DNA of 64,000 nt, taken from positions 168,631-232,630 of the forward strand of contig JACTMY010000020.1 in assembly GCA_014584395.1 (NCBI GenBank), given 5' to 3'. The first letter of the stretch is position 1, and every line of letters begins with the position of its first letter. Source of the DNA: Planctomycetota bacterium (GTDB lineage Bacteria > Planctomycetota > Planctomycetia > Gemmatales > HRBIN36). Both the position numbers and the translations under genes were made by a program. Shown one piece after another: positions 34,298-43,516 of this stretch. The notes beneath the pieces are model-generated. The model searched no databases and had not been told where the DNA came from. It was given only the letters and a program-made list of their open reading frames with translations.

Positions 34298-35368
34298 TCA
34301 CGACCCTGGTTGATATTCGACTTCTTCTTCCCATTCCCGTTCGGCCTCGGCGGCGGCCTTCTCCCCTTGTTTTACGAGCCAGATGCCGAAGAAATACAAG
34401 CCGCACATGGGCAGCCAGATGAAGAAGAGGCTCAAGGGGTCCACCGTCGGGCTGAAGAACGCGGCCAGAACGAGCATGACGAAGACGGCCACCCGCCAAT
34501 AGCGCAGGAAGCCCTGCGACGTGCACAGGCCGATCTTGCCGAGAAACACCATGACCAGGGGCGTTTCGAAGCAGAGGCCGGTGATGACGGGCAGCCAGAT
34601 GGCGAAGCTGAGCCATTCCGTCAGGCGGAAGTCCGGTTCGATGTTGAGCCATTTGTTAAACTGCAACAAGGCCGCGATGGCGGTGGGGATGACCAGGAAT
34701 TGGCACATGACCACGCCGCCCAGAAAAAGGCCGACGCTCATGGGGATATAGCGCGTCACGTAGGACCGCTCATGGGGATACAGCCCCGCCGCCACGAAGG
34801 ACCAGATTTGATAGAGGATGTATGGACTGGCGATCACCAGACTGAGCATCATCCAGACCTTCAGAAAGACGAGAAACGCTTCCAGGGCGCTCAAGCTCGA
34901 CAACCCCGGGCGCTTGCCGAACTTTTGCAAGATGGGCTGCAAGTCGGCGGCGAAGTTGCCCGGCTGCATGATCGTCAGCGTGAAATTCAAGACGGACGCT
35001 TCCTTGGCCGGTTGCAGATCGGCAAAGCGTTGGGGGTCTACCTGCTTCAGCATCTTGACCATCTCCGCCGCGTCGATTCGCATCGGCATGGGTTTGGGCT
35101 GATTCAGGGGATGATCCGGGTCCAAATCGAATTCCTTGCGGATACTGGTCGCGCGGTCGTCGTAAAACTTTTGCACGGCCTTTTCCACCGGCTCGTTGAT
35201 GAAGAGCATCGCGGGACGGGCGACCAGGAAGGAAACGATCATCGCCACGACGAAGCCATAGACGCCGCGCAGGAGATAGCGCCGCAGGTCCTCGATGTGC
35301 TCGCCGAAGGACATTTTGGTGTCGGAAAAATAATCTTCGTCGTAGGTTGGCTTGTGCTTTTTGGCCAT
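34298..35368 (-). CDS. tatC: twin-arginine translocase subunit TatC
   Basis: MSFGEHIEDLRRYLLRGVYGF...SPYILYQIWSFVAAGLYPHERSYVTRYIP...GLCFETPLVMVFLGKIGL. Confidence 0.94.
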   Translation of the reverse strand: MAKKHKPTYDEDYFSDTKMSFGEHIEDLRRYLLRGVYGFVVAMIVSFLVARPAMLFINEPVEKAVQKFYDDRATSIRKEFDLDPDHPLNQPKPMPMRIDAAEMVKMLKQVDPQRFADLQPAKEASVLNFTLTIMQPGNFAADLQPILQKFGKRPGLSSLSALEAFLVFLKVWMMLSLVIASPYILYQIWSFVAAGLYPHERSYVTRYIPMSVGLFLGGVVMCQFLVIPTAIAALLQFNKWLNIEPDFRLTEWLSFAIWLPVITGLCFETPLVMVFLGKIGLCTSQGFLRYWRVAVFVMLVLAAFFSPTVDPLSLFFIWLPMCGLYFFGIWLVKQGEKAAAEAEREWEEEVEYQPGS

Positions 35369-35573
35369 TGCAGTGCTCGCCAAGGGGGGAAACGGTCTCC
35401 ATCATCATAGCAGCCGCGCGGAATCCCTGCCATGCTCGGCCCGGCGGCGCGGGCGATTCGGCCCGGCTTCCCGCGCGGTTCTCACGGCGGCATCGACTAT
35501 AATCCCTTGCAGCCTGGCCTTATGGGCTGGCAAGAGTCACTCCGTCTTTCCGCGCGGCAAAGGGAGCATCGGC

Positions 35574-37013
35574 ATGGGATGGGAATGGGTCCTGTTGTTG
35601 CCCTGGGCCTGGGTGATTTACATCATGGATTGGGGCATCCGCGTCGTGATGCTGGTGGTCGTGCCGCAGCGGCGCAATCCGGCCGCGGCCAAGGGCTGGC
35701 TGCTCTTGATCTTCTTCTTCCCCTGGGCGGGATTGCTGCTCTTCATTTTGTTTGGCCGGGCGAGTTTGCCCCTGCGCCGCAGCAAGCAGCGGGAGAAGCT
35801 GCTCAAGGAATGGATGGCCCGGTCCGATCGCTTTGCCGCCTTTCCCAACATTTTCTATCCCGAGGTCAGCCCGGAGCAGCGGCCCGCGGTACAGTTGGCC
35901 TGCAATCTCGGCCGCCTGCCCATCCTGGGGGGAAACAGCGTCGAACTGCTCGCCGACTACGAGGGCAGCCTGGCCCGCCTCATCGCCGACATCGACGCCG
36001 CCCAGGATCACGTCCATCTGCTCTATTACATCTTCGAGGATGACCACAGCGGCGCGGCAGTGGCCGAGGCGCTGATCCGCGCGGCGCAGCGGAACGTCCG
36101 CTGCCGCTTGCTCGTCGACGCCATCGGCTCCCGCGGCGCCATCCGCCGGTTGTTGCCCCGGCTGCGGCAGGCCGACGTCAAGGCCCACGCCATGCTCCCC
36201 GTCGGCCTCTTCAAGCGGCTGGCCCGTTTCGACGTCCGGAATCACCGCAAGATCGCCGTCATCGACGGCCGCATCGGCTACACCGGTTCGCAGAACATCA
36301 TCAATGCTTTCGTCGCCGAGGGGCTGACCAATGAGGAAATGGTGGTCCGCGTCAGCGGGCCGGTCGTTTGGGAGCTGCAGGCCGTGTTCAACGACGATTG
36401 GTATTTGACGACCCGGCAGCCGCTCCCCTTCCCCACTCATTTTCCGACGGAAGCCGCCACCGGCTCCGTGGCCGCGCAGGTGCTCCCCAGCGGACCGGGG
36501 TATCCGACGGCCAATAATCAGCGGCTGTTCGTCTCGCTGCTCCATGCCGCCCGGGAGAAGGTCGTCCTGACCACCCCCTATTTCATTCCCGACGAAGCCT
36601 TTCTTCAGGCGATGGAGACCGCCGCCATTCGCGGCGTCGACGTCAATCTGATCGTCTCCTCAAAGGTGGACCACCGGCTCGTCGGCCTGGCGCAGCGTTC
36701 CTACTACGAAGAGCTTTTGGAAGCGGGCGTCAAAATTCACGCCTATCGCAAGCGCTTTCTCCATGCCAAGCACATCACCATCGACCACGACATCACCGTC
36801 ATCGGCTCGAGCAACCTGGATATCCGCTCCTTCGCCCTCAATAATGAAATCAGCTTGATCATTTACGACGCCAGCGTGACCCGCCGGCTGCAAGAGGAGC
36901 AGGCCCGGTATTTGACCCATTGCGAAACCATCACCCTGGCCCGCTGGAAAAAACGGATTTTGCCGCGCCGCGCCGCGGAGAACATCGCTCGCTTGTTCAG
37001 TCCGCTTCTATGA
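35574..37013 (+). CDS. cls: cardiolipin synthase / phospholipase D family protein
   Basis: N-terminal TM pair; two HKD motifs: NHRKIAVIDGRIGYTGSQNI and HAKHITIDHDITVIGSSNLDIRSF. Confidence 0.94.
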   Translation: MGWEWVLLLPWAWVIYIMDWGIRVVMLVVVPQRRNPAAAKGWLLLIFFFPWAGLLLFILFGRASLPLRRSKQREKLLKEWMARSDRFAAFPNIFYPEVSPEQRPAVQLACNLGRLPILGGNSVELLADYEGSLARLIADIDAAQDHVHLLYYIFEDDHSGAAVAEALIRAAQRNVRCRLLVDAIGSRGAIRRLLPRLRQADVKAHAMLPVGLFKRLARFDVRNHRKIAVIDGRIGYTGSQNIINAFVAEGLTNEEMVVRVSGPVVWELQAVFNDDWYLTTRQPLPFPTHFPTEAATGSVAAQVLPSGPGYPTANNQRLFVSLLHAAREKVVLTTPYFIPDEAFLQAMETAAIRGVDVNLIVSSKVDHRLVGLAQRSYYEELLEAGVKIHAYRKRFLHAKHITIDHDITVIGSSNLDIRSFALNNEISLIIYDASVTRRLQEEQARYLTHCETITLARWKKRILPRRAAENIARLFSPLL

Positions 37014-37022
37014 GGGAGAACC

Positions 37023-37385
37023 TTGGTGGAATCCGCCGCCCGCCGCCCGCCGTCGCCGCGCTGGACCGAGCAGGATCACCTCTGGTGCCTGATGCTCACG
37101 GTCCTCTTCGAGGGATTGACCGCGTGGCTGCGCTTTGGGTGGTCCCTGCAGTCGACCCGCGACACCGGCTTTCTACGGACCCTTACCCTGGGGCTCCGGA
37201 TTCACCATGGCTATTTGGGATTCTTCATCGTCCTGCTCGGCTGGCTCTGGTGGCAGCGCCATCCGCGAACGGCACGGTGGCTGCGAAGGGTGGGCGTCGC
37301 CCTCATCCTCTCCGACCTGATCCATCATTTCCTGGTGTTGTGGCCGATCACGGGCAGTCCGCAGTTCGATCTTTTTTATCCCTGA
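37023..37385 (+). CDS. hypothetical membrane protein
   Basis: 120 aa with predicted TM helices, directly downstream of cls. Confidence 0.6.
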   Translation: MVESAARRPPSPRWTEQDHLWCLMLTVLFEGLTAWLRFGWSLQSTRDTGFLRTLTLGLRIHHGYLGFFIVLLGWLWWQRHPRTARWLRRVGVALILSDLIHHFLVLWPITGSPQFDLFYP

Positions 37386-37442
37386 TCGGGCGACGGGGTC
37401 GAAAGCAGCCTGATTGGCCTGCGGCGGCGGTCGCCGCGCTCC

Positions 37443-38441
37443 TTAAGCCAGACCGCAGCGGGTCAGGGCCTGTTCCAATATGCGGCCGATGAGCTGCTCA
37501 TACGACCACCCGTTGAGCCGGGCGAGGATGACCAGATCGCTGGTGACGGGGTGAATGCCGGGCAGCGGGTTCACTTCCAGGAAATGGGGCACGCCCTGGT
37601 GCAGGCGGAAGTCGACCCGGGCCGCGTCGCGGCAGCCCAAGGCCCGATAAGCGGCCAAGGCTTGCCGATTCACTTCCTCCAGGATCGCGGCGGGCAGTTG
37701 CGGCGGCGATTCGTAGCGCACCTGGTTGAGATAATCCCGCTTCACCTCCAGGCTGTAGACGAAATGTTCCGTCGGCCGCAACGGGACGACCCGGAGGATG
37801 CCGATGACGGCGGGGTGGTCGTTCCCGATGACGCCCACGGTCAACTCCTCGCCGTCGAGGAAGGATTCGATCAAGAGCGGTTGGCGATAATCCCGGCGCA
37901 AGCTGTCCACGACGTCGGCCAATTCTTCCGGACGGTGCACCAGGCAGCGGTGGCGAATGCCCTTGCTCGAACCTTCCCAGGCGGGCTTGAGCAAAACGGG
38001 AAACCGCAACGCCGCCAGGTCGGCCGGCCGGGGCATGGCGTCAGCGGGCGAGAGCACGATCCCCGCAGGCACGGCCACTCCCGCCGCGGCGACCAGCGTT
38101 TTCGCCACCGGCTTATCCAGCGTCACCGCCAGCGTCAGCGGATCGGAGCCGGAAAAGGGAATGCCCAGCATCTCCAACAACCCCGGCACCCAGGCCTCGC
38201 GGGATCGGCTCACGCCCCGCCCCTCGGCGAAGTTGAACACGAAATCCGGCGGCGCGGCCAGGAGGCGTTCGAGCATCGCCCGGCCGTCGCCGAGCAGCTC
38301 GACGTCGTGGCCCAGCGCGCGGAACACGTTCATCAGGGCGTCGACGGTTTCCGGGCTGTCGAATTCCTCCTGCAGGTCGTCCGGTTCCTGCGTTCGCCGC
38401 CAGGAGGAGTCCTTGAGAGTGCAAGTGATGCCGATGCGCAT
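37443..38441 (-). CDS. D-alanine-D-alanine ligase-like ATP-grasp enzyme
   Basis: DFVFNFAEGRGVSRSREAWVPGLLEMLGIPFSGSDPLTLAVTLDKPVAKTLVAAAG...LLIESFLDGEELTVGVIG...GVPHFLEVNPLPGIHPV. Confidence 0.9.
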   Translation of the reverse strand: MRIGITCTLKDSSWRRTQEPDDLQEEFDSPETVDALMNVFRALGHDVELLGDGRAMLERLLAAPPDFVFNFAEGRGVSRSREAWVPGLLEMLGIPFSGSDPLTLAVTLDKPVAKTLVAAAGVAVPAGIVLSPADAMPRPADLAALRFPVLLKPAWEGSSKGIRHRCLVHRPEELADVVDSLRRDYRQPLLIESFLDGEELTVGVIGNDHPAVIGILRVVPLRPTEHFVYSLEVKRDYLNQVRYESPPQLPAAILEEVNRQALAAYRALGCRDAARVDFRLHQGVPHFLEVNPLPGIHPVTSDLVILARLNGWSYEQLIGRILEQALTRCGLA

Positions 38442-38470
38442 GAGTTCCTCGAGGCGAAGATCACGGAGAA

Positions 38471-38497
38471 AGCCCACGCGGCGGCCGCGTGGGCTTG
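38471..38497. terminator. 12-bp perfect hairpin between kamA and ATP-grasp gene (terminator/attenuator candidate)
   Basis: AAGCCCACGCGG-CGG-CCGCGTGGGCTT; on the minus strand followed by a short T-rich stretch (CTTTCTCC). Confidence 0.6.
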
Positions 38498-38533
38498 AAG
38501 CGCTTCGATCATAACCACGACCGGGGCCTGAAA

Positions 38534-40063
38534 TCAACTGCCGCCGAGGACGTAGCCGTTGGTTTCTTCCTCGGAATGATCCATGCCCAGGGGGTGCGGT
38601 TGTTCATGAGCGGGGTGTTCGAGCAGATAGGCGTCGTCCACCAAGGGGATGGGGATGGCGCCGAGGCGGCCCGATTCCTCCGCGGAGCAGTCGCTGGCCT
38701 CGTGTGCCGCGGCGTCGGCGTGCATGCCGTGCTTGAGCACGAAAAGCTGCTTGCGGCGCTGCAGCCGTTCGGTGTTTTCGGGGACGAGCGCGGTGCGGTC
38801 GCCTTGGAGGAGGCTGCTGACGCCGCGCGTCTTGAGGGCGGGCTTGTTGGGCATCGGCTTGTCCTCGGCTTGATAGCGGATGAGCAAGCCTTCGTAATTC
38901 CGCAGGATGACCGCGTCGTCCGAGGTGGAGACGAGGTAATTGGGCATGAGCGGAATCTTGCCGCCGCCATGCGGGCTGTCGACGACATAGGTCGGAATGC
39001 CCAGGCCCGACATGTGGCCGCGCAAGCCTTCGATGATTTCCAAGCCTTTCCAGATCGAGGTGCGGAAGTGGCCCGCGCCGATGACCGGATCGCAATGGAA
39101 GAGGTAATAGGGGCGGACCTTGATGCGGAGCAAGGCGCGCATGAGCCGCCGCATGACGTCGACGCTGTCGTTGACGCCGCGCATAAGGACGGCGTGGTTG
39201 TTGACGGGCATGCCGGCCCGGAGCAGGGCCTTGCAGACCCGGGCGGTTTCGGGGGTGACTTCCCGCGGATGGTTGAAGTGGACTTGCATCCACACCTTTT
39301 CCGCGCTGGCCAGCAGGTCGATCAGGCCCTGATCGTAAAGCCGCTGGGGCAAGGTGACGGGCACCCGGCTGCCGATGCGGATGATGTCGACGTGCGGGAT
39401 GGCGGCCAGTTGTTCGAGGAAGTACCGCAACCGCGACACCGGCATCGACAGCGGATCGCCGCCGGAGACGACCACGTCGCGAATCTCGGCGTGGTCGCGG
39501 ATGTATTCGATCATGCGTTCGTCGTCGTCGGTGACGGATTCCCAGCCGTCGCGGACCAGGGTCTTGCGTTTCCGCGTGCAGAAACGGCAATACATGGTGC
39601 ACACGCCGGTCACCGCCATGAGGACGCGATCGGGATAGCGATGGGTCAGCCCGGGCACGGGCATGTCCTTGTCTTCCTCGAGCGGGTCCTCCAGCTCATA
39701 GCCCGAGGGATTTTGCGCCTCCAGGGGCGAGGGCACCGCTTGCAGGCGAATCGGATCCTGGGGATCGTTGGGATCGATGAGGGAGAAGTAATAAGGAGGG
39801 ATGGCGATCTTGTACTGGTCTTCGAGACTTTCCAAGGCGGTGAGTTCCTCGTCCGTGAAGGTCAGAAACTCACGAAGCTGATGGATGGTTCGGATGGCGT
39901 GTTGAGACTGCCAGCGCCAGTCGTTCCAGAGAGCGTCCGGGACATCGTGCCAAACGGGGTGGCGTCTCGGTTTACTAGGAGGTTCTTCGTCGTCGTAACT
40001 TTCCAAGTTGACCGGCGGCGCGGTCCGGGACGAAAAACCGTTGCGCTCTTCGCAAGTATCCAT
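38534..40063 (-). CDS. kamA: KamA-family radical SAM protein (lysine 2,3-aminomutase-like)
   Basis: GVCTMYCRFCTRKRKT (CxxxCxxC), VVVSGGDPLSMP, MQVHFNHPREVTPE, FHCDPVIGAGHFRT, PTYVVDSPHGGGKIPLMPNY. Confidence 0.93.
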   Translation of the reverse strand: MDTCEERNGFSSRTAPPVNLESYDDEEPPSKPRRHPVWHDVPDALWNDWRWQSQHAIRTIHQLREFLTFTDEELTALESLEDQYKIAIPPYYFSLIDPNDPQDPIRLQAVPSPLEAQNPSGYELEDPLEEDKDMPVPGLTHRYPDRVLMAVTGVCTMYCRFCTRKRKTLVRDGWESVTDDDERMIEYIRDHAEIRDVVVSGGDPLSMPVSRLRYFLEQLAAIPHVDIIRIGSRVPVTLPQRLYDQGLIDLLASAEKVWMQVHFNHPREVTPETARVCKALLRAGMPVNNHAVLMRGVNDSVDVMRRLMRALLRIKVRPYYLFHCDPVIGAGHFRTSIWKGLEIIEGLRGHMSGLGIPTYVVDSPHGGGKIPLMPNYLVSTSDDAVILRNYEGLLIRYQAEDKPMPNKPALKTRGVSSLLQGDRTALVPENTERLQRRKQLFVLKHGMHADAAAHEASDCSAEESGRLGAIPIPLVDDAYLLEHPAHEQPHPLGMDHSEEETNGYVLGGS

Positions 40064-40590
40064 GCAGCGTGGCACCTCCATTCAGAGTTCGAATCACACT
40101 TCCACAAGCTTCATCGATCGGGTTAGCCCAATCGAGTTCGCGGCATCATAACGTGAGTTTCCTGGAACGCAAGGCCGACCTGTTTCTCCTCGTCGAGCTT
40201 CTGCACTCCAAACTCACTCATCCGTAAAGGCCTCTGGATCAACCCGGTCACTGCAAAGGTCGCATTTAATTGACACAATCCTAGACGATGTTTGACCAGA
40301 GGCAAGTCTTTCTTTCCCTTCTTTGACGATTTTGTTGAAATTGTCGATCCTCGCTCGAACATGGAAATGGATATCGTCAACAACGTTGTCCGAATCCAGT
40401 CAATTAACCTCTTCCAGTATTTTCGGTCGTATGGCCATTTGCCGCGCAACTTGTCCTGTCAACGGCGGCTTATGCTCGCATTCCCAGACCGCGCTTGCTA
40501 ACATGAGCGAAGGTTTGGGATCGAGGCCGTGCGCTTGCGTTCGCGCCGCGCCTCGCCTTCGCTCCGGCGGCTTGACAGGAATGAACCATC

Positions 40591-41277
40591 TTGGCGACCT
40601 GCATCATCCACATCGACGGCGGCTCGCGCGGCAACCCCGGACCCGCCGCCTTTGGCTTCGTGATCAAGCGCGAAGGCCATCCCGACCTGCTGGCCAACGG
40701 CATGATCGGCCGCACGACCAACAATGTGGCCGAATACACCGGCCTCATCGAAGCCCTGAAAAAAGCGGCGGAACTGGGCGAGAGCGACGTGCTGGTTCGC
40801 AGCGACAGCGAACTCCTCGTCAAACAAATGAACGGCATCTACCGCGTCAAGCAACCCCATCTGATTTCGCTTTATCAAGAGGCCTGCTCCCTGGCCGAGC
40901 GTTTCGATCGCATCCGCTTCGTCCACGTCTACCGCGAACAGAACACCTTGGCCGATCGGCTGTGCAATGATGCGCTCGATGGAACGATCCTTGGCACCGG
41001 CGGCGCCTCGGAACAGGAACGGCCGCCCGCGGCCCCCCTGCCCAAGCTGAAGGATGCCCTCGCCGCCAAGACCGGCCCCGCGAAACGGTCCGCGAAGAAA
41101 GCGGCGGCCGTCGACGCCGCCGCGGCGATCGCCGAGGTCATACACTCCCATTCACCGGGTCGATCCGCCGAGGAAGCCGAGCAACTGGCCCAGCGCATCG
41201 TCACCCGCCTTGCGCAGCTTGGCGTCAAGCTGCCCGCGCACACCCCCGCCGAAGCCTCCAACCCTCAAGGAACCTGA
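40591..41277 (+). CDS. ribonuclease HI family protein (TTG start)
   Basis: CIIHIDGGSRGNPGPAAFGFVI...NNVAEYTGLIEAL...VRSDSELLVKQMNG...VYREQNTLADRLCNDALD, plus C-terminal extension. Confidence 0.93.
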   Translation: MATCIIHIDGGSRGNPGPAAFGFVIKREGHPDLLANGMIGRTTNNVAEYTGLIEALKKAAELGESDVLVRSDSELLVKQMNGIYRVKQPHLISLYQEACSLAERFDRIRFVHVYREQNTLADRLCNDALDGTILGTGGASEQERPPAAPLPKLKDALAAKTGPAKRSAKKAAAVDAAAAIAEVIHSHSPGRSAEEAEQLAQRIVTRLAQLGVKLPAHTPAEASNPQGT

Positions 41278-41280
41278 CGC

Positions 41281-42069
41281 ATGCAGGGACATATCAACGT
41301 GGCTGGCACGAACCATCATCTCGTGGATCAGGGCGAAGGCGCTCCCTTGCTGCTCATCCATGGTTTCCCCCTGGACCATACCCTGTGGCAAGGGAACCTC
41401 TCCATGATGTCTTCCAGCCATCGCGTGATTGCTCCCGACCTGCGCGGCTTCGGCCAGACGCCGCCGCGCGCAGGGACGGTGACGATGGAGCAGTTCGCCG
41501 ACGACCTGCGCGCCATCCTGACGGTCTTGGAGGTAAAGGAACCGATTGCACTCTGCGGCCTCTCCATGGGTGGCTACATCGCGTTCGCTTTTCAGCAGCG
41601 CTATCCCGAGCTGGTGAAGGCCATGGTCCTGTGCCACACCAACCCTCATGCCGACGCCCCCGAGGCGGCCCAGAAGCGGCACGCCTTGGCGGACCGTCTG
41701 CTCGCGGAGGGGCATGGGCCGTTGATCGAAGCGTTTCTGCCCAAGGTGCTGCCGGCCGATGCCGCGCCCTCGGTGGTGGAGAAAGTGCGGGGGATGATGG
41801 AGGGAACGTCGCTGGAAGGGGCGGCGGCCGCCCTGCGCGGCATGGCCCAGCGCGCCGACGTGAAGCCGCGCTTGCCGCTGATCCAGGTCCCCGTGCTCGT
41901 GGTCAGCGGCGCGAAGGATCCCATCGCTCCGCCGGCGGACGTTCAGGAATGGGCCAAGCTATTGCCCAAGGGGCAGCACATTGAATTGCCCGGCGTCGGC
42001 CACCTTTCTTGCCTCGAGCAGCCTGAGCCGTTCAATCGGGCCGTGGTGCCGTTCCTGCAAGCCTTATAG
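41281..42069 (+). CDS. alpha/beta hydrolase
   Basis: LLLIHGFPLDHTLWQGNL...APDLRGFG...LCGLSMGGYIAFAFQQRYPE...GVGHLSCLEQPEPFN. Confidence 0.95.
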   Translation: MQGHINVAGTNHHLVDQGEGAPLLLIHGFPLDHTLWQGNLSMMSSSHRVIAPDLRGFGQTPPRAGTVTMEQFADDLRAILTVLEVKEPIALCGLSMGGYIAFAFQQRYPELVKAMVLCHTNPHADAPEAAQKRHALADRLLAEGHGPLIEAFLPKVLPADAAPSVVEKVRGMMEGTSLEGAAAALRGMAQRADVKPRLPLIQVPVLVVSGAKDPIAPPADVQEWAKLLPKGQHIELPGVGHLSCLEQPEPFNRAVVPFLQAL

Positions 42070-42097
42070 CAGGGAGGAGCGGCGACCATCGGCGATG

Positions 42098-42133
42098 CTG
42101 AAAATAAAAAAAGGGGGATGATGCATCCCCCTT
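42098..42133 (-). terminator. rho-independent terminator of PEP-CTERM gene
   Basis: AAGGGGGATG-ATG-CATCCCCCTT with A-rich flank (T-run on the minus strand). Confidence 0.8.
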
Positions 42134-42164
42134 GGTCGTTTCTATGAAGTTGGCAGATCGCGAA

Positions 42165-43262
42165 TCAGACCATGTCGGCCAGTTCGGCTTCGCGTTCTTG
42201 CAAGAGTTGCTTGTTCCGGCGATGACGGCGATACAGGAAAAAACCGCCGATGCCCAGCCCGGAGATGGCCAGGATCGTCGGCTCGGGGATGACGCTGACT
42301 TGCAAGGAGAAATCAGCCCGTCCCAGCCGGAATTGGATCACGTTCGTGCTGAACTGATCGTCCTCGATGTAGAGCCCGATGGCTTCGATGTTGGTGAAGG
42401 TCTTGAGGACGAACGGATTCGTGCCCGCATCGAGGGTGAAGCTGGGTTTGGCGGGGGTGGTGTAGCCCGGTTCGAAGTTCATGGAAGACAGGCCGGAGGC
42501 GTCGGTCGTGTCGACGACGTTGTAGGGAGCCCAATAATCCAGAGCGCCGCTGGCGAAGGTGTCCGTGAAGACGAGATTGTTGCCAATGTTGGTGGTGCTG
42601 TCCGGATCATTGGCCGGCATGATGTTCGGTTTGCCCGCGGCATTGCGAGCGGAGATCCACCATTGCCCTTCGCTGTAGACGATCCACCGCAGTTCGCCGA
42701 AGTTGGTGATCTGCACGCTGGTGGAATTGGTGAAGGTTACGCTCAAGGAACTGGAGGGACCAAACGTGACAATGCTGGCCGGATCGGAGCCGCCCGCCAG
42801 GAAGTCTTCTTTCTTGAAGAACATGGCGAACCACAAGGCATGGTTGGTCGTGCTGTCCTGAATGCGGACGTCCAAATCGTCGTTGGTGCCGGCGTTGCGG
42901 ATGCGCAGGTCATTAAAGCCCGTCGGAGCACTGCTTTGAATGGCGGGTTTGACGGCGCCGCCATAGAACCGCTGCCCCGTGTAGCCCGACGTGGGGCTGA
43001 AACTGACCGTGCTGCTGAACGGCACGCCGATGTTGGCATCGTCGAAGAGCGAGTCGGTCGCCACGGTCAAGCGATTGTCGCGGGACAGGGGATTATTGTT
43101 GATCCCAGATTGGGTCAATTGGCTGGCCCCCGCCCGATTGAGATCGGTGCTGGTTGAAACCATGTCGCCGCCAAAACTGACAATCCCGGATTGAGCCGAG
43201 ACATCAGAGATTGGCAGCAAGGCAGCCATCATGAAGATCAGGATTTTGCGATCCAAAGCCAT
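42165..43262 (-). CDS. PEP-CTERM sorting domain-containing protein
   Basis: N-terminal signal; C-terminus SVIPEPTILAISGLGIGGFFLYRRHRRNKQ... Confidence 0.9.
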   Translation of the reverse strand: MALDRKILIFMMAALLPISDVSAQSGIVSFGGDMVSTSTDLNRAGASQLTQSGINNNPLSRDNRLTVATDSLFDDANIGVPFSSTVSFSPTSGYTGQRFYGGAVKPAIQSSAPTGFNDLRIRNAGTNDDLDVRIQDSTTNHALWFAMFFKKEDFLAGGSDPASIVTFGPSSSLSVTFTNSTSVQITNFGELRWIVYSEGQWWISARNAAGKPNIMPANDPDSTTNIGNNLVFTDTFASGALDYWAPYNVVDTTDASGLSSMNFEPGYTTPAKPSFTLDAGTNPFVLKTFTNIEAIGLYIEDDQFSTNVIQFRLGRADFSLQVSVIPEPTILAISGLGIGGFFLYRRHRRNKQLLQEREAELADMV

Positions 43263-43516
43263 CGAGTTTTACCTCATGTTCCAAAGAAAATAGGCGAAGT
43301 ATAACACGCCATGCTCCGCAACCGAAGCATGAATGACAGAGATTATGATATAACCTCAAAGAAGAGGGTCAATGACCTCGGCCGTAAATTTTACCCATAC
43401 CATAAATCTTCATATTTCACCCTTTTGAGCCATCACTTCAGTAAGATGCTCTCAGTCGTTGAGATGCCACATTAAGAAGTCCACGCAAAACCCGCCCCAA
43501 AGGAGCCTGGTCTTCC

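Noticed and set aside
38534-40063. EpmB (EF-P lysine modification) assignment for the KamA-like gene
   Set aside because: It is longer than EpmB, has full KamA-type motifs, and neither epmA nor efp is adjacent.
38489-40126. 545-aa plus-strand ORF opposite kamA
   Set aside because: Shadow ORF; the radical SAM cysteines and KamA motifs are on the minus strand.
40123-40449. 108-aa minus-strand ORF in the kamA/RNase HI intergenic region
   Set aside because: No family resemblance, no good RBS seen and the region is AT-richer and noncoding-like; kept as unannotated intergenic DNA.
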